Shown here: positions 17,028 through 25,233 of the stretch, in pieces
Numbering within the stretch: position 1 is the first letter of the stretch
How the letters are laid out: every line of letters starts with the position of its first letter
Assembly: GCA_029248755.1 (NCBI GenBank)
Contig: JAQWIR010000002.1
Location: 1-50,207, forward strand
Source of the DNA: Porticoccaceae bacterium
GTDB lineage: Bacteria > Pseudomonadota > Gammaproteobacteria > Pseudomonadales > Porticoccaceae
Direction of reading: 5' to 3'
Length of the DNA: 50,207 nt
Notes under the pieces: model-generated
What the model was told of the DNA's origin: nothing
Databases searched by the model: none
What the model saw: the letters and a program-made list of their open reading frames with translations, nothing else
Made by a program: the position numbers and the translations under genes

Positions 17028-17620
17028 TTTTTGAGCTTCTCCATCTTAATACGCAAATTTTCACTATCCCAATAATAAATATAGCTCAATTTATAGCCCT
17101 TATAAAATAGCTTGATAGAACCTTCAGGTTCAACATAGCCATCAGGCAAGAAGGCTAAAGTCGGCTCTAAAAATTTGTCCTCTTCGTCTTCAGGAGATCG
17201 CACATCACCTATTTTAATTTCTTCTTTTGTCGGTAATGCCGCCTGCTGATAGACCAGAGGCTGCTTTTCCTGATCATCTGAAATCCACTGAATATCAGCA
17301 CCTTCACCAAGAATATAGGGCTCTGGAAAAGATACCTCTACCCACTGGTTTCTGTAATATATAACCGCACTTAACTGAGAAATTTTCTTAGTTTTTTTAT
17401 CGGGCTTTGAAAGCACACCAAAAGCAGCCCCTTGCATGATAGAAAAATCAGCTAACTGATTTAGCCAAATGGATAACTTTTCTGCCTCACTAGAGTAGCG
17501 CTTATTAAGAGTTTGGCCAATAGACGCAGCAGCCACTGCCGCTATCAAACCAAGAACAGCAATCACCACCATAATTTCTATCAGGGTATAGCCTTTTTGG
17601 TGACGAAGCCTAGAAATCAC
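17024..17620 (-). CDS. gspH: Type II secretion minor pseudopilin GspH
   Basis: Minor pseudopilin of 198 residues, which joins the tip complex to the GspG fibre. The prepilin site is KG|YTLIEIMVVIAVLGLIAAVA, with Tyr rather than Phe at mature position 1. The RYSSEAEKLSIWLNQLADFSIMQG region matches the GspH pattern, and the C-terminus ends Lys-rich (RIKMEKLKK). It lies 33 bases downstream of gspG and overlaps gspI by 4 bases. Confidence 0.9.
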   Translation of the reverse strand: MISRLRHQKGYTLIEIMVVIAVLGLIAAVAAASIGQTLNKRYSSEAEKLSIWLNQLADFSIMQGAAFGVLSKPDKKTKKISQLSAVIYYRNQWVEVSFPEPYILGEGADIQWISDDQEKQPLVYQQAALPTKEEIKIGDVRSPEDEEDKFLEPTLAFLPDGYVEPEGSIKLFYKGYKLSYIYYWDSENLRIKMEKLKK

Positions 17621-17653
17621 AGCTTATCCTCAGCAATTATTAATTAGCCTTAT

Positions 17654-18085
17654 TTACTGAACATTCCAATTGCCCCAGTCTTTGTTGGAACCTTCACCAC
17701 CAGATACGCCGTCAGCCCCATAGGTAAATACATCAATATCTTTACCCTTTGTCCCTGGATTTGCATATAAGTAAGGGTTACCGAATGGGTCACTGGGAAC
17801 AGCATCCAAATAGGGTCCATTCCAATTATCAGATCCATCAGGGGGAGATGCTAAAGCCTCTAAACCCTGTGCTTGCGACGGATAGCGAAAATTATCTAAG
17901 CGATAAAACTTAAGTGCATTCTCAACTACTCTAATATCTTGCGCGACCCTTGTTCGCTCGGCTTTTTCAACCTGATTAAAAACCCTTGGACCAACCATCG
18001 CTATTAACAATCCTATGACCGCAACAACAACCATCATTTCAATCAAAGTAAAACCCGCTTGTTTTCTTTTATTACACGTTTTCAT
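17654..18085 (-). CDS. gspG: Type II secretion major pseudopilin GspG
   Basis: The major pseudopilin subunit, 143 residues. The leader MKTCNKRKQAG precedes FTLIEMMVVVAVIGLLIAMVGP. The mature domain shows the conserved KFYRLDNFRYPSQAQGLEAL segment, the WNGPYLDAVPSDPFGNPYLY stretch and the calcium-binding C-terminal loop (GADGVSGGEGSNKDWGNW). A gap of 53 bases separates it from gspF, the largest in the operon, which may give room for extra ribosome loading for this abundant subunit. Confidence 0.97.
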   Translation of the reverse strand: MKTCNKRKQAGFTLIEMMVVVAVIGLLIAMVGPRVFNQVEKAERTRVAQDIRVVENALKFYRLDNFRYPSQAQGLEALASPPDGSDNWNGPYLDAVPSDPFGNPYLYANPGTKGKDIDVFTYGADGVSGGEGSNKDWGNWNVQ

Positions 18086-18138
18086 TAACTTTCCTCTTCA
18101 TTACCCTTGTAACTACTTAAATAATTAGCCCAGTAGTA

Positions 18139-19344
18139 TTAAACCATATTACCCATATCCATAATGGGTAACATTACCGCGGCAACAACCGACAAAATAA
18201 TGCCTCCCATAAAAATGATAAGCACTGGATTGATTAACTTTAAAAAAACTTCTACCGCATTAGATAGACGCAGCGAGTAATAATCGGATACCCGCATTAG
18301 CATTTTATCTAACTCACTAGACGCCTCACCGCTTCCCACCATGTGGATCAAGAATCCACTGCCTACCTGATTTTCTTCTAGTGCTTTCTGTAGAGAAACA
18401 CCTCGACGCATACTCTCAGTGACTTTTTCCATCTTGCTGCGCATGAAAAGGTTGGTTACCACTGCTGAAGATATCTTAAGCGCGGCCAAGGCAGGCACAC
18501 CATTACTCAGCAATACTCCCAGACTACGCGACCAGTCAGCGACATTGGCCATGGTAGTCCAGCGGCCTATACCTGGCATTCCAAGAACAACTTGGTGCCA
18601 GCGTCTTCTGCGCTCGGTATCACGCAAAAGCCACGACGATATTGCAGCTAAAATAATCCCAATAAGCAAAATATATAAGCCATATTGCTGGGTGAAATCA
18701 CTAATAGCGATAATAATTTTGGTAATGGTAGGCAGTTCACGATTTGAGCTTATAAAAATAGCCGTAATTTTAGGCACTACCCAAACCATCATCATCGCCA
18801 CCACCAACATGGAAGCACCTAATAATGTCGCTGGATAAATTAGCGCCCTGGTAACTGTTTTCTTATTTTCAGCACTGGTTTCTATATCTTCAGCTAGTCG
18901 CATCAAAACTGTATGAAGGTGTCCACTCTCTTCGCCAACACCAACACCCGCTAGAACGCTCTCTGGAATTTTATAAGGTGAGCGACGCATGGCTTCTGAA
19001 AAACTACGCCCTTCAATAATCTCTGAACGCCAGCTTTCTACCATTCTTTTTTGGCGATCAGTTTCAGCTTGCTCGATAGTCATTCGCATTGCGTCTTCTA
19101 AGGGCAGGCCCGACTGGATTAATATGGCTTGCTGCTGCAAAACCAACGAAAGATCAAACTCGTTGACCTTAGAACTTATTCCAAACTTAGACTTAGGAGA
19201 TGATTTCGCCACCTCGGCAAGCTTTGATGGGAGTAGTTTTTTATCCTTGAGTAAGCGGCGTGCATGACGTTCAGAGTCCGCAGAAACAACACCATCTACT
19301 AGCTTTCCAGAAACATCATATGCTGCATAATCATAAGTAGGCAT
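18139..19344 (-). CDS. gspF: Type II secretion inner-membrane platform protein GspF
   Basis: The polytopic core of the inner-membrane platform, 401 residues. It has two repeated cytoplasmic GspF domains (residues about 70-190 and 272-395) and three transmembrane helices (about 170-192, 222-244 and 374-396). Signatures are LVLQQQAILIQSGLPLEDAM, GEESGHLHTVLMRLAEDIE, and in the second repeat VADWSRSLGVLLSNGVPALA with MVGSGEASSELDKML. The start is 3 bases after the gspE stop, so the two are translationally linked. Confidence 0.96.
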   Translation of the reverse strand: MPTYDYAAYDVSGKLVDGVVSADSERHARRLLKDKKLLPSKLAEVAKSSPKSKFGISSKVNEFDLSLVLQQQAILIQSGLPLEDAMRMTIEQAETDRQKRMVESWRSEIIEGRSFSEAMRRSPYKIPESVLAGVGVGEESGHLHTVLMRLAEDIETSAENKKTVTRALIYPATLLGASMLVVAMMMVWVVPKITAIFISSNRELPTITKIIIAISDFTQQYGLYILLIGIILAAISSWLLRDTERRRRWHQVVLGMPGIGRWTTMANVADWSRSLGVLLSNGVPALAALKISSAVVTNLFMRSKMEKVTESMRRGVSLQKALEENQVGSGFLIHMVGSGEASSELDKMLMRVSDYYSLRLSNAVEVFLKLINPVLIIFMGGIILSVVAAVMLPIMDMGNMV

Positions 19345-19347
19345 TAG

Positions 19348-20817
19348 CTAAACACTCGTAACTCGGAGCACTTCTTCTACTGTTGTAACACCCTCGCGCA
19401 CAAGTTCGAAGCCAGCCTCACGAATACTTGGAACATGCTGTCGTATGGACTGCTCAAGCTCAATTTCACCGGCATTTTCGTGAATTAAGGACTGCAGTTC
19501 GGCACTAACAGTTACCAGTTCAAATAGCGCTTGACGACCCACATAACCAGTATTACTACAATGTTCACACCCCTGAGATTCAAAGATAGTAGCGTCTTTT
19601 GGTAGTTTTAGTAGGTTTCTATGGTACTCATCTACCGGAACCTCTTTACGACAATGGGTACATAATTTACGCATAAGTCGCTGAGAAATAATCCCTCTGA
19701 CCGTGGATGCCAATAAAAAGCTATCAACCCCAAGATCCTGCAATCTGGTAATAGCCCCGGCAGCTGTATTGGTGTGCAGGGTAGATAAAACTAAGTGACC
19801 TGTAAGACTGGCCTGAGTTGCAATTTCTGCGGTTTCGCCATCACGAATTTCACCAATTAAAATAACATCGGGATCTTGCCGCAAAATAGCACGTAGTCCG
19901 CGAGCAAATGTCATACCAGCACGAAGATTAATTTGCGTCTGACTAACCCCTGGAAGGTCGTACTCCACTGGATCCTCTACAGTCATAATATTGCGCTGCT
20001 GACGATCCATTTGCTGTAATGCAGCATAAAGTGTTGTGGTTTTACCCGAGCCTGTAGGCCCTGTAACCAGAATAATTCCATGAGGTCTAGAAATTAGCTG
20101 ATCTAATTCTTGTTTGGTATTTTCAGGCATACCCAAATGCTGTGCTTTTAACTTTCCAGCATCTTTATCGAGCAACCGCATGACTACGCGCTCACCATGA
20201 CTTGATGGCATTGTCGAAACTCGCAAATCAATATTGCGACCACCAATCAGAACACTCATTCGACCGTCTTGTGGTAAGCGCTTTTCAGCAATATCTAGTT
20301 TTGACATCACTTTGATTCGTGAAATTAACAACGGAGCAATTTGTACTGAGGGCGTCAGCACTGTTCTTAGAACGCCATCTAGACGAAAGCGCACCAGCGC
20401 TTCTTTTTCATAAGGTTCTATATGAATATCTGAGGCGTTTTCTTTGAGAGATTCAGTAAGCACTGCATTGAGAAGCCTAACGATAGGCGCATCATCATTT
20501 TCTGCATCTAACAGATCACTTACATCTTCAAGGTCAGCGGCTGCAGACTCCATATCAACGAAGTCTTTGATATCTTCCATTACTGACTCTGATGTGCCTG
20601 AACGACCACTATAGACTTGACTTAGATGCGCATCAAATTCTGCTTCAGCTAAATGGCTGACCGGCAGCTTAGCCCCAGTTACACGACTTACCTCAGCGAC
20701 AGCCCATAAAGGAGCAGCGGGGCCAATCAGCAATTGTTCTTGTTCGCTATCTACGATTACCCGATTTACTCGAGCAAATTCGAAGGGCAATAATTTTAGC
20801 GCTTGCTGTTCCAACAT
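19348..20817 (-). CDS. gspE: Type II secretion ATPase GspE
   Basis: The cytoplasmic motor ATPase of the secretion system, 489 residues. It contains the bipartite N-terminal region, Walker A GPTGSGKTTTLY (about 254-265), the Asp box TVEDPVEY, Walker B DPDVILIGEIRD, the His box and a zinc-binding CTHC...CEHC pair near the C-terminus (about 401 and 428). It is the first gene of the operon, with a sigma70-type promoter about 100 bases upstream. An acidic stretch at about 81-110 (MEDIKDFVDMESAAADLEDV) may be the flexible linker to GspL. Confidence 0.96.
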   Translation of the reverse strand: MLEQQALKLLPFEFARVNRVIVDSEQEQLLIGPAAPLWAVAEVSRVTGAKLPVSHLAEAEFDAHLSQVYSGRSGTSESVMEDIKDFVDMESAAADLEDVSDLLDAENDDAPIVRLLNAVLTESLKENASDIHIEPYEKEALVRFRLDGVLRTVLTPSVQIAPLLISRIKVMSKLDIAEKRLPQDGRMSVLIGGRNIDLRVSTMPSSHGERVVMRLLDKDAGKLKAQHLGMPENTKQELDQLISRPHGIILVTGPTGSGKTTTLYAALQQMDRQQRNIMTVEDPVEYDLPGVSQTQINLRAGMTFARGLRAILRQDPDVILIGEIRDGETAEIATQASLTGHLVLSTLHTNTAAGAITRLQDLGVDSFLLASTVRGIISQRLMRKLCTHCRKEVPVDEYHRNLLKLPKDATIFESQGCEHCSNTGYVGRQALFELVTVSAELQSLIHENAGEIELEQSIRQHVPSIREAGFELVREGVTTVEEVLRVTSV

Positions 20818-20860
20818 AAATTACACTCTGAAAGTTACTTTTACTGAATGTGGCTCTAAA

Positions 20861-20884
20861 TTAAAGGTAAGTAAAACCTTTTAA
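20861..20884 (-). other. Imperfect hairpin in the gspE leader
   Basis: On the minus strand, TTAAAAGGT and ACCTTTAA flank the loop TTTACTT. It lies in the untranslated leader between the predicted gspE promoter and the ATG. It is AT-rich with one bulged A and lacks a clear U-run, so any role in attenuation or RNA stability is speculative. Confidence 0.25.
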
Positions 20885-20917
20885 TACTATTATGTAAAGT
20901 ATACACCGTGGTTAATT

Positions 20918-20945
20918 TTTATAGCCTATTTTAATACCATATCAA
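20918..20945 (-). promoter_or_regulatory. Sigma70-type promoter for the type II secretion operon
   Basis: On the minus strand, TTGATA (20940-20945) and TATAAA (20918-20923) are separated by 16 bases, close to the consensus at both boxes. Transcription would start near 20911, giving a leader of about 95 bases before the gspE ATG. No other promoter of this quality was noticed inside the operon. Confidence 0.6.
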
Positions 20946-20966
20946 CGTTTTTTTAATGGACGACCC

Positions 20967-21305
20967 TTACTCTTTGGCAGGATTAACACCAACCATACTA
21001 GGAAAAGGGAATGGACTAATATTCCCTCCCTTTGGGGCTTCTGATATCTTACACGTTCCTTCCTTTTCTACCTCGTCAATCCTGACAATAGACTGCATTG
21101 GAATAAAGCTACGCTTAATTGACGAAAATTCGCTTTTTAATTTTTCCTCAGCTGGGTCTACAATCATTTTTGATCGCTCGCCAAAAACAAATTGTTCTAC
21201 TTCAAGGAATCCCCAAAGCTCACTTTGAAATACATGCAGCGCATATATTTCATATACTTGCCCTTGATTAAAGAAAGTAATTCTGTAGATAGGCTCATTA
21301 GTCAT
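20967..21305 (-). CDS. DUF1820 family protein
   Basis: A 112-residue cytoplasmic protein of unknown function. It shows the core of the DUF1820 family: YRITFFNQGQVYEIYA, LWGFLEVEQFVFGERSKMI, VDPAEEKLKSEF and RSFIPMQSIVRIDEVEKEG. The family is largely confined to gammaproteobacteria and related groups. It stands alone between the secretion operon and the divergent miaB, and has its own extended -10 promoter. No catalytic motif is evident. The C-terminal tail (PFPFPSMVGVNPAKE) is low-complexity. Confidence 0.88.
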   Translation of the reverse strand: MTNEPIYRITFFNQGQVYEIYALHVFQSELWGFLEVEQFVFGERSKMIVDPAEEKLKSEFSSIKRSFIPMQSIVRIDEVEKEGTCKISEAPKGGNISPFPFPSMVGVNPAKE

Positions 21306-21341
21306 TAAAAATCACATATATATCATTAAAAAAAGGCATCA

Positions 21342-21350
21342 ATTATACCA
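21342..21350 (-). promoter_or_regulatory. Extended -10 promoter of the DUF1820 gene
   Basis: The minus strand reads TGGTATAAT, a perfect -10 hexamer with the TGn extension; no clear -35 box lies at the right distance. Transcription would begin about 30 bases before the start codon at 21305. Confidence 0.55.
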
Positions 21351-21369
21351 CAAAACGAACGGGATAATA

Positions 21370-21397
21370 TTGCCAATTAATGATGCAAAGCTATAAT
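21370..21397 (+). promoter_or_regulatory. Sigma70 promoter of miaB
   Basis: TTGCCA (21370-21375) and a consensus TATAAT (21392-21397) are separated by 16 bases. The predicted start is about 30 bases before the miaB ATG. This promoter is divergent from that of the DUF1820 gene, about 25 bases away. Confidence 0.7.
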
Positions 21398-21435
21398 GCA
21401 TGTATGTTTACCCAATCACTTGAAGCACTAGTCTA

Positions 21436-22773
21436 ATGGCAACTGAATCTGTTAAAAAACTGCATATCGTGACCCATGGCTGCCAAATGAATGAATACGA
21501 TTCATCGCGAATGGCAGACCTACTGGGTGAAAGCCATAATATGGTGGCTACAGACAATGCCGATGAGGCCGATGTTTTACTTTTAAATACCTGTTCTATT
21601 CGTGAAAAAGCACAGGAAAAAGTGTTTCACCAGCTAGGGCGCTGGAGAAAATTAAAAGATAAAAACCCCGATCTGGTTATTGGTGTTGGTGGCTGCGTAG
21701 CTAGTCAAGAAGGTGATGCTATCGCTAAGCGTGCGCCCTTTGTCGATGTGATTTTTGGCCCACAAACCCTTCATCGCCTACCTGAGATGATTGAAACCCA
21801 AAAACGAGATGGCACTGTATCTGTTGATATTAGTTTTCCCGAAATAGAGAAATTCGATCGACTGCCTACCCCTGAAGCAGATGGCGTCAGTGCCTTTGTT
21901 TCAATTATGGAGGGCTGCTCTAAATACTGCACATTTTGTGTGGTTCCTTATACTCGCGGAGAAGAAGTAAGTCGACCGCTGGCTGATGTTCTATCCGAAA
22001 TTAGCGCACTTGCTCAACAGGGCGTAAGAGAAATCAACCTTTTAGGTCAAAATGTCAATGCTTACAGAGGTAATATGCCTGACAACTCAATCTGTGACTT
22101 AGCTGAACTCATAACTTATGCGGCTGAGGTTGAGGGTATTGACCGTATTCGCTTCACCACTTCTCATCCAGTCGAGTTTTCTGATGCGTTAATCGATGTG
22201 TATGCCAAAGTCCCGCAATTAGTTAGTCATTTGCATCTCCCAGTTCAAAGCGGATCAGATAGAATTCTAATGGCCATGAAGCGTGGCCATACTGCGATAG
22301 AATACAAATCAAAAATACGCCGACTTCGAGCGCTAAGGCCGGATATTAGTATTTCTTCAGATTTTATTATTGGCTTTCCCGGTGAAACAGAAGCAGATTT
22401 TGCCGCCACTATGAAGTTGATTGAGGATATCGGTTTTGATACTTCCTTTAGTTTTGTTTATAGCGCTCGACCTGGCACGCCTGCGGCAGACCTTCCAGAT
22501 ACTGAAGATGAGGGGATAAAAAAACAGCGCCTAAAAATTCTTCAGGATCGCATTCTTCAACATGCCTTCGAAATAAGTCGTCGTATGGTTGGTACCCAGC
22601 AAACTCTTTTAGTCACCGGTGTTTCTAAAAAGGATCCAGGTCAGCTTCAAGGGCGCACTGAAAATAATCGTGTAGTTAACTTTTCAACTGATAACCATGA
22701 GCTAATTGGGCAGTTTGTTAAAGCGGAAATTACGGAAGCTTTACCAAATAGTTTGCGCGGGATGCTTTGTTAA
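21436..22773 (+). CDS. miaB: tRNA-2-methylthio-N6-dimethylallyladenosine synthase MiaB
   Basis: A radical-SAM methylthiotransferase that adds the 2-methylthio group to i6A37 in tRNAs. The 445-residue protein has the N-terminal MTTase domain with its three cluster cysteines ([28 protein letters not shown]), the radical-SAM CxxxCxxC motif CSKYCTFC (about 157-164), the [11 protein letters not shown] signature and a C-terminal TRAM domain (about 375-440). It opens the conserved run miaB-ybeZ-ybeY-ybeX-lnt known from E. coli and Pseudomonas. Confidence 0.97.
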   Translation: MATESVKKLHIVTHGCQMNEYDSSRMADLLGESHNMVATDNADEADVLLLNTCSIREKAQEKVFHQLGRWRKLKDKNPDLVIGVGGCVASQEGDAIAKRAPFVDVIFGPQTLHRLPEMIETQKRDGTVSVDISFPEIEKFDRLPTPEADGVSAFVSIMEGCSKYCTFCVVPYTRGEEVSRPLADVLSEISALAQQGVREINLLGQNVNAYRGNMPDNSICDLAELITYAAEVEGIDRIRFTTSHPVEFSDALIDVYAKVPQLVSHLHLPVQSGSDRILMAMKRGHTAIEYKSKIRRLRALRPDISISSDFIIGFPGETEADFAATMKLIEDIGFDTSFSFVYSARPGTPAADLPDTEDEGIKKQRLKILQDRILQHAFEISRRMVGTQQTLLVTGVSKKDPGQLQGRTENNRVVNFSTDNHELIGQFVKAEITEALPNSLRGMLC

Positions 22774-22827
22774 ACCTCGCAACCACCCAGTAATAATAAC
22801 GCGGTCAAATAATAGTCATAAAAAGTA

Positions 22828-22857
22828 TTTACGCTGCGTTTAATTTCGCGCTATGCT
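22828..22857 (+). promoter_or_regulatory. Possible promoter upstream of the phoH-like gene
   Basis: TTTACG and TATGCT are 18 bases apart in the 120-base gap between miaB and the next gene. Both boxes are partial matches, so ybeZ and its followers may also be read from the miaB promoter. No terminator is visible after miaB. Confidence 0.35.
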
Positions 22858-22893
22858 AGACCCATCTATTTTTAAGAGGTATAGAAATAACCA

Positions 22894-23898
22894 GTGAATC
22901 GACTGGAATCACTATCATCTACTCATAGCATTCATCTTGAGCCTAACGATGCGCATCGTCTCGCCTCCCTATGCGGTCAATTTGATGAGAATTTGCGTCT
23001 TATCGAACAGCGACTGGGTGTTGAAATTCGTTCACGTGATAATTTCTTTGCTGCTTATGGCGAATCTAAGGCCTGTCAAAAAGCATTAGACACTTTATTT
23101 AACCTCTATCAAGAAACTGCTCATTATCCAGAACTACCCATTGAAGAAGTCCATCTCAACCTCCGACAATCTGAGAGAGAAAAACCTATGACCCAAAACG
23201 CTAGCAATATCGAGTCATCTGACAATATTGATAACTTTTCAGTGATAAGAACTAAGAAAGGCAATATTAAGCCTCGAGGACTTAATCAACAGCGCTATGT
23301 CCGAGCCATTCAAACCCATGACATTAATTTTGGCATTGGGCCTGCGGGTACCGGCAAAACATATCTCGCGGTCGCCTGCGCTGTAGAGGCATTGCTACGC
23401 GACGAAGTTGAGCGAATTCTCTTGGTTAGGCCTGCAGTTGAGGCCGGTGAGCGTCTGGGCTTTCTTCCTGGTGATCTGGCGCAAAAAGTAGATCCCTATC
23501 TGCGCCCACTTTACGATGCTTTGCATGAAATGCTTGGTTTTGAAGCTGTCGCCAAGCTACAAGAACGAGGCGTGATAGAAGTTGCTCCACTGGCCTACAT
23601 GCGCGGCAGAACTTTAAATTCAGCTTATATTATTCTCGATGAAAGCCAAAACACCACACGCGAGCAAATGAAGATGTTCCTGACAAGAATAGGCTTTGGG
23701 TCTACCGCTGTAATTACTGGCGATTGCTCTCAAACCGACCTTCCCAAAGGCGTAAGTTCAGGGCTAATTCATGCTCAAGAAGTTTTAAAATCAGTTGAAG
23801 ATATCAGCTTTACTAATTTTATTTCAAGAGATGTGGTGCGCCATCCGGTGGTTCAAAGTATTGTTGATGCCTATGACAATCACGAAGCCAAATCCTAA
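22894..23898 (+). CDS. ybeZ: PhoH-like ATPase YbeZ
   Basis: PhoH-family P-loop ATPase, 334 residues. It has an N-terminal KH-like region (about 1-90), Walker A GPAGTGKTYLAVA (149-161), the RPAVEAGERLGFLPGD motif, and Walker B YIILDESQNTTREQMKMFLT. YbeZ works with YbeY in 16S rRNA maturation and ribosome quality control in E. coli; its own activity is not fully defined. The start is GTG, preceded by AAGAGGT at a rather long 14-base spacing. The next gene is ybeY, as in most gammaproteobacteria. Confidence 0.94.
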   Translation: MNRLESLSSTHSIHLEPNDAHRLASLCGQFDENLRLIEQRLGVEIRSRDNFFAAYGESKACQKALDTLFNLYQETAHYPELPIEEVHLNLRQSEREKPMTQNASNIESSDNIDNFSVIRTKKGNIKPRGLNQQRYVRAIQTHDINFGIGPAGTGKTYLAVACAVEALLRDEVERILLVRPAVEAGERLGFLPGDLAQKVDPYLRPLYDALHEMLGFEAVAKLQERGVIEVAPLAYMRGRTLNSAYIILDESQNTTREQMKMFLTRIGFGSTAVITGDCSQTDLPKGVSSGLIHAQEVLKSVEDISFTNFISRDVVRHPVVQSIVDAYDNHEAKS

Positions 23899-23915
23899 AA
23901 TATAATATTACCGGA

Positions 23916-24368
23916 ATGGCCATTATCCTAGACATTCAGTCGGCTTCATCCTCTGAAGATATACCAGACGAGCACAGTATAAAGTGCTGGGTCACGGCGG
24001 CTGTTGGCTTGAAAACTGGCGATACTGAATTAAGTGTTCGCATTGTTGACGAGCCCGAAGGCAAGGCACTCAATGAAACATACCGTGGCGCTAGCGGTCC
24101 CACTAACGTGCTTTCATTTCCATTTGATGTAGAAATTCCCGAGCCATTGCCGTTAATTGGCGATATCGTTATCTGTGCGCCCGTTGTTGCCAGAGAGGCT
24201 AAACAACAAAATAAAGACCTCAAGGCACATTGGGCTCACATGATTATTCATGGTGTGCTACATTTGCTAGGCTATAACCACCAAAATGATTCCGAAGCGG
24301 TAATTATGGAAACTCTTGAAACGGAAATTATGCAGACTTTGGGTTTCCCGCCGCCCTATGCGTGCTAA
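23916..24368 (+). CDS. ybeY: Endoribonuclease YbeY (rRNA maturation factor)
   Basis: A zinc-dependent endoribonuclease of 150 residues, involved in 16S rRNA 3'-end processing. The zinc-binding motif H-G-x2-H-x2-GY-x-H is intact (H112, H116, H122 in IHGVLHLLGYNH), as are ALNETYRG and PTNVLSFPF. Its stop overlaps or nearly touches the start of the next gene, depending on which ATG corC uses. Confidence 0.95.
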   Translation: MAIILDIQSASSSEDIPDEHSIKCWVTAAVGLKTGDTELSVRIVDEPEGKALNETYRGASGPTNVLSFPFDVEIPEPLPLIGDIVICAPVVAREAKQQNKDLKAHWAHMIIHGVLHLLGYNHQNDSEAVIMETLETEIMQTLGFPPPYAC

Positions 24369-24381
24369 TAAGAACAGAATA

Positions 24382-25224
24382 ATGAATGACGAAATAGACA
24401 AGATCCAACCAGAGAAAACACTTCTCCAAAAATTGTGGGAAACTTTCTCTCCTGCCCCATCAAATAGTGATGATGTTATTGAGATTCTGCGCGATGCTGA
24501 AGATCAGTCCATTATTGATCCTGGTGCGCTGCAAATTATGGAGGGGGCTCTTAAAGTATCCGATCTTCAGGCTCGAGAAATCATGGTTCCTAAATCCCAG
24601 ATGATGGTGATTGAAGAAGATTTTACGCTAGAGCAGATTTTACAGGTCGTTATTCAATCCCAGCACTCTCGATTTCCAGTTATTGGCGAATCTTCTGACG
24701 ATATTAAAGGCATCTTGCTAGCAAAAGAGCTGTTGCCTCTGGTCTTATCGGGCAAAGAATCTTTTGACCTTCAGCGCATGCTTAGGCCTGCTACTATTAT
24801 ACCGGAAAGTAAGCGGCTTAATGTATTGCTCCAAGAGTTTCGCGAGCAGCGCTACCACATGGCAATTATTGTCGATGAATATGGTGGCGTGTCTGGCTTA
24901 TTGACCATTGAGGATGTTTTGGAAGAAATAGTAGGTGAAATTGAAGATGAAACTGACGAGCATGAGGCTGCCCAGATTATTCAAATATCTGAAAATAGTT
25001 ATAGCGTTGAAGCGATTACCACTATTGATGACTTTAATGAATTTTTTGATGTGGGATTTCCCGATGACGAATTTGATACTGTTGGAGGCCTAGTAGTCAG
25101 TGCTTTTGGTCATCTACCAAATATGGGCGAGAATGCCATAATTTCACAATTCGATTTCAAAGTATTGAACTGCGATAATCGAAAAATCACTCTGCTTGAA
25201 GTCACCAAAGATCCACAAAACTAA
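24382..25224 (+). CDS. corC: CorC/YbeX family CBS-domain protein
   Basis: A cytoplasmic protein of about 280 residues linked to magnesium and cobalt efflux and, in E. coli (YbeX), to ribosome metabolism. It has two CBS domains (residues about 52-110 and 118-175; motifs REIMVPKSQMMVI, SRFPVIGESSDDI, VDEYGGVSGLLTIEDVLEEIVGE) and a C-terminal CorC-HlyC domain (DDEFDTVGGLVVSAFGHLP). I chose ATG 24382 (MNDEIDKIQ), which aligns with the E. coli N-terminus and clears ybeY. ATG codons at 24316 or 24358 would overlap ybeY. Confidence 0.92.
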   Translation: MNDEIDKIQPEKTLLQKLWETFSPAPSNSDDVIEILRDAEDQSIIDPGALQIMEGALKVSDLQAREIMVPKSQMMVIEEDFTLEQILQVVIQSQHSRFPVIGESSDDIKGILLAKELLPLVLSGKESFDLQRMLRPATIIPESKRLNVLLQEFREQRYHMAIIVDEYGGVSGLLTIEDVLEEIVGEIEDETDEHEAAQIIQISENSYSVEAITTIDDFNEFFDVGFPDDEFDTVGGLVVSAFGHLPNMGENAIISQFDFKVLNCDNRKITLLEVTKDPQN

Positions 25225-25233
25225 ACTTCTTCC

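Noticed and set aside
21430-21500. Idea that the region around miaB contains a tRNA gene
   Set aside because: No cloverleaf or CCA-ending sequence was found in the intergenic spaces of the window.
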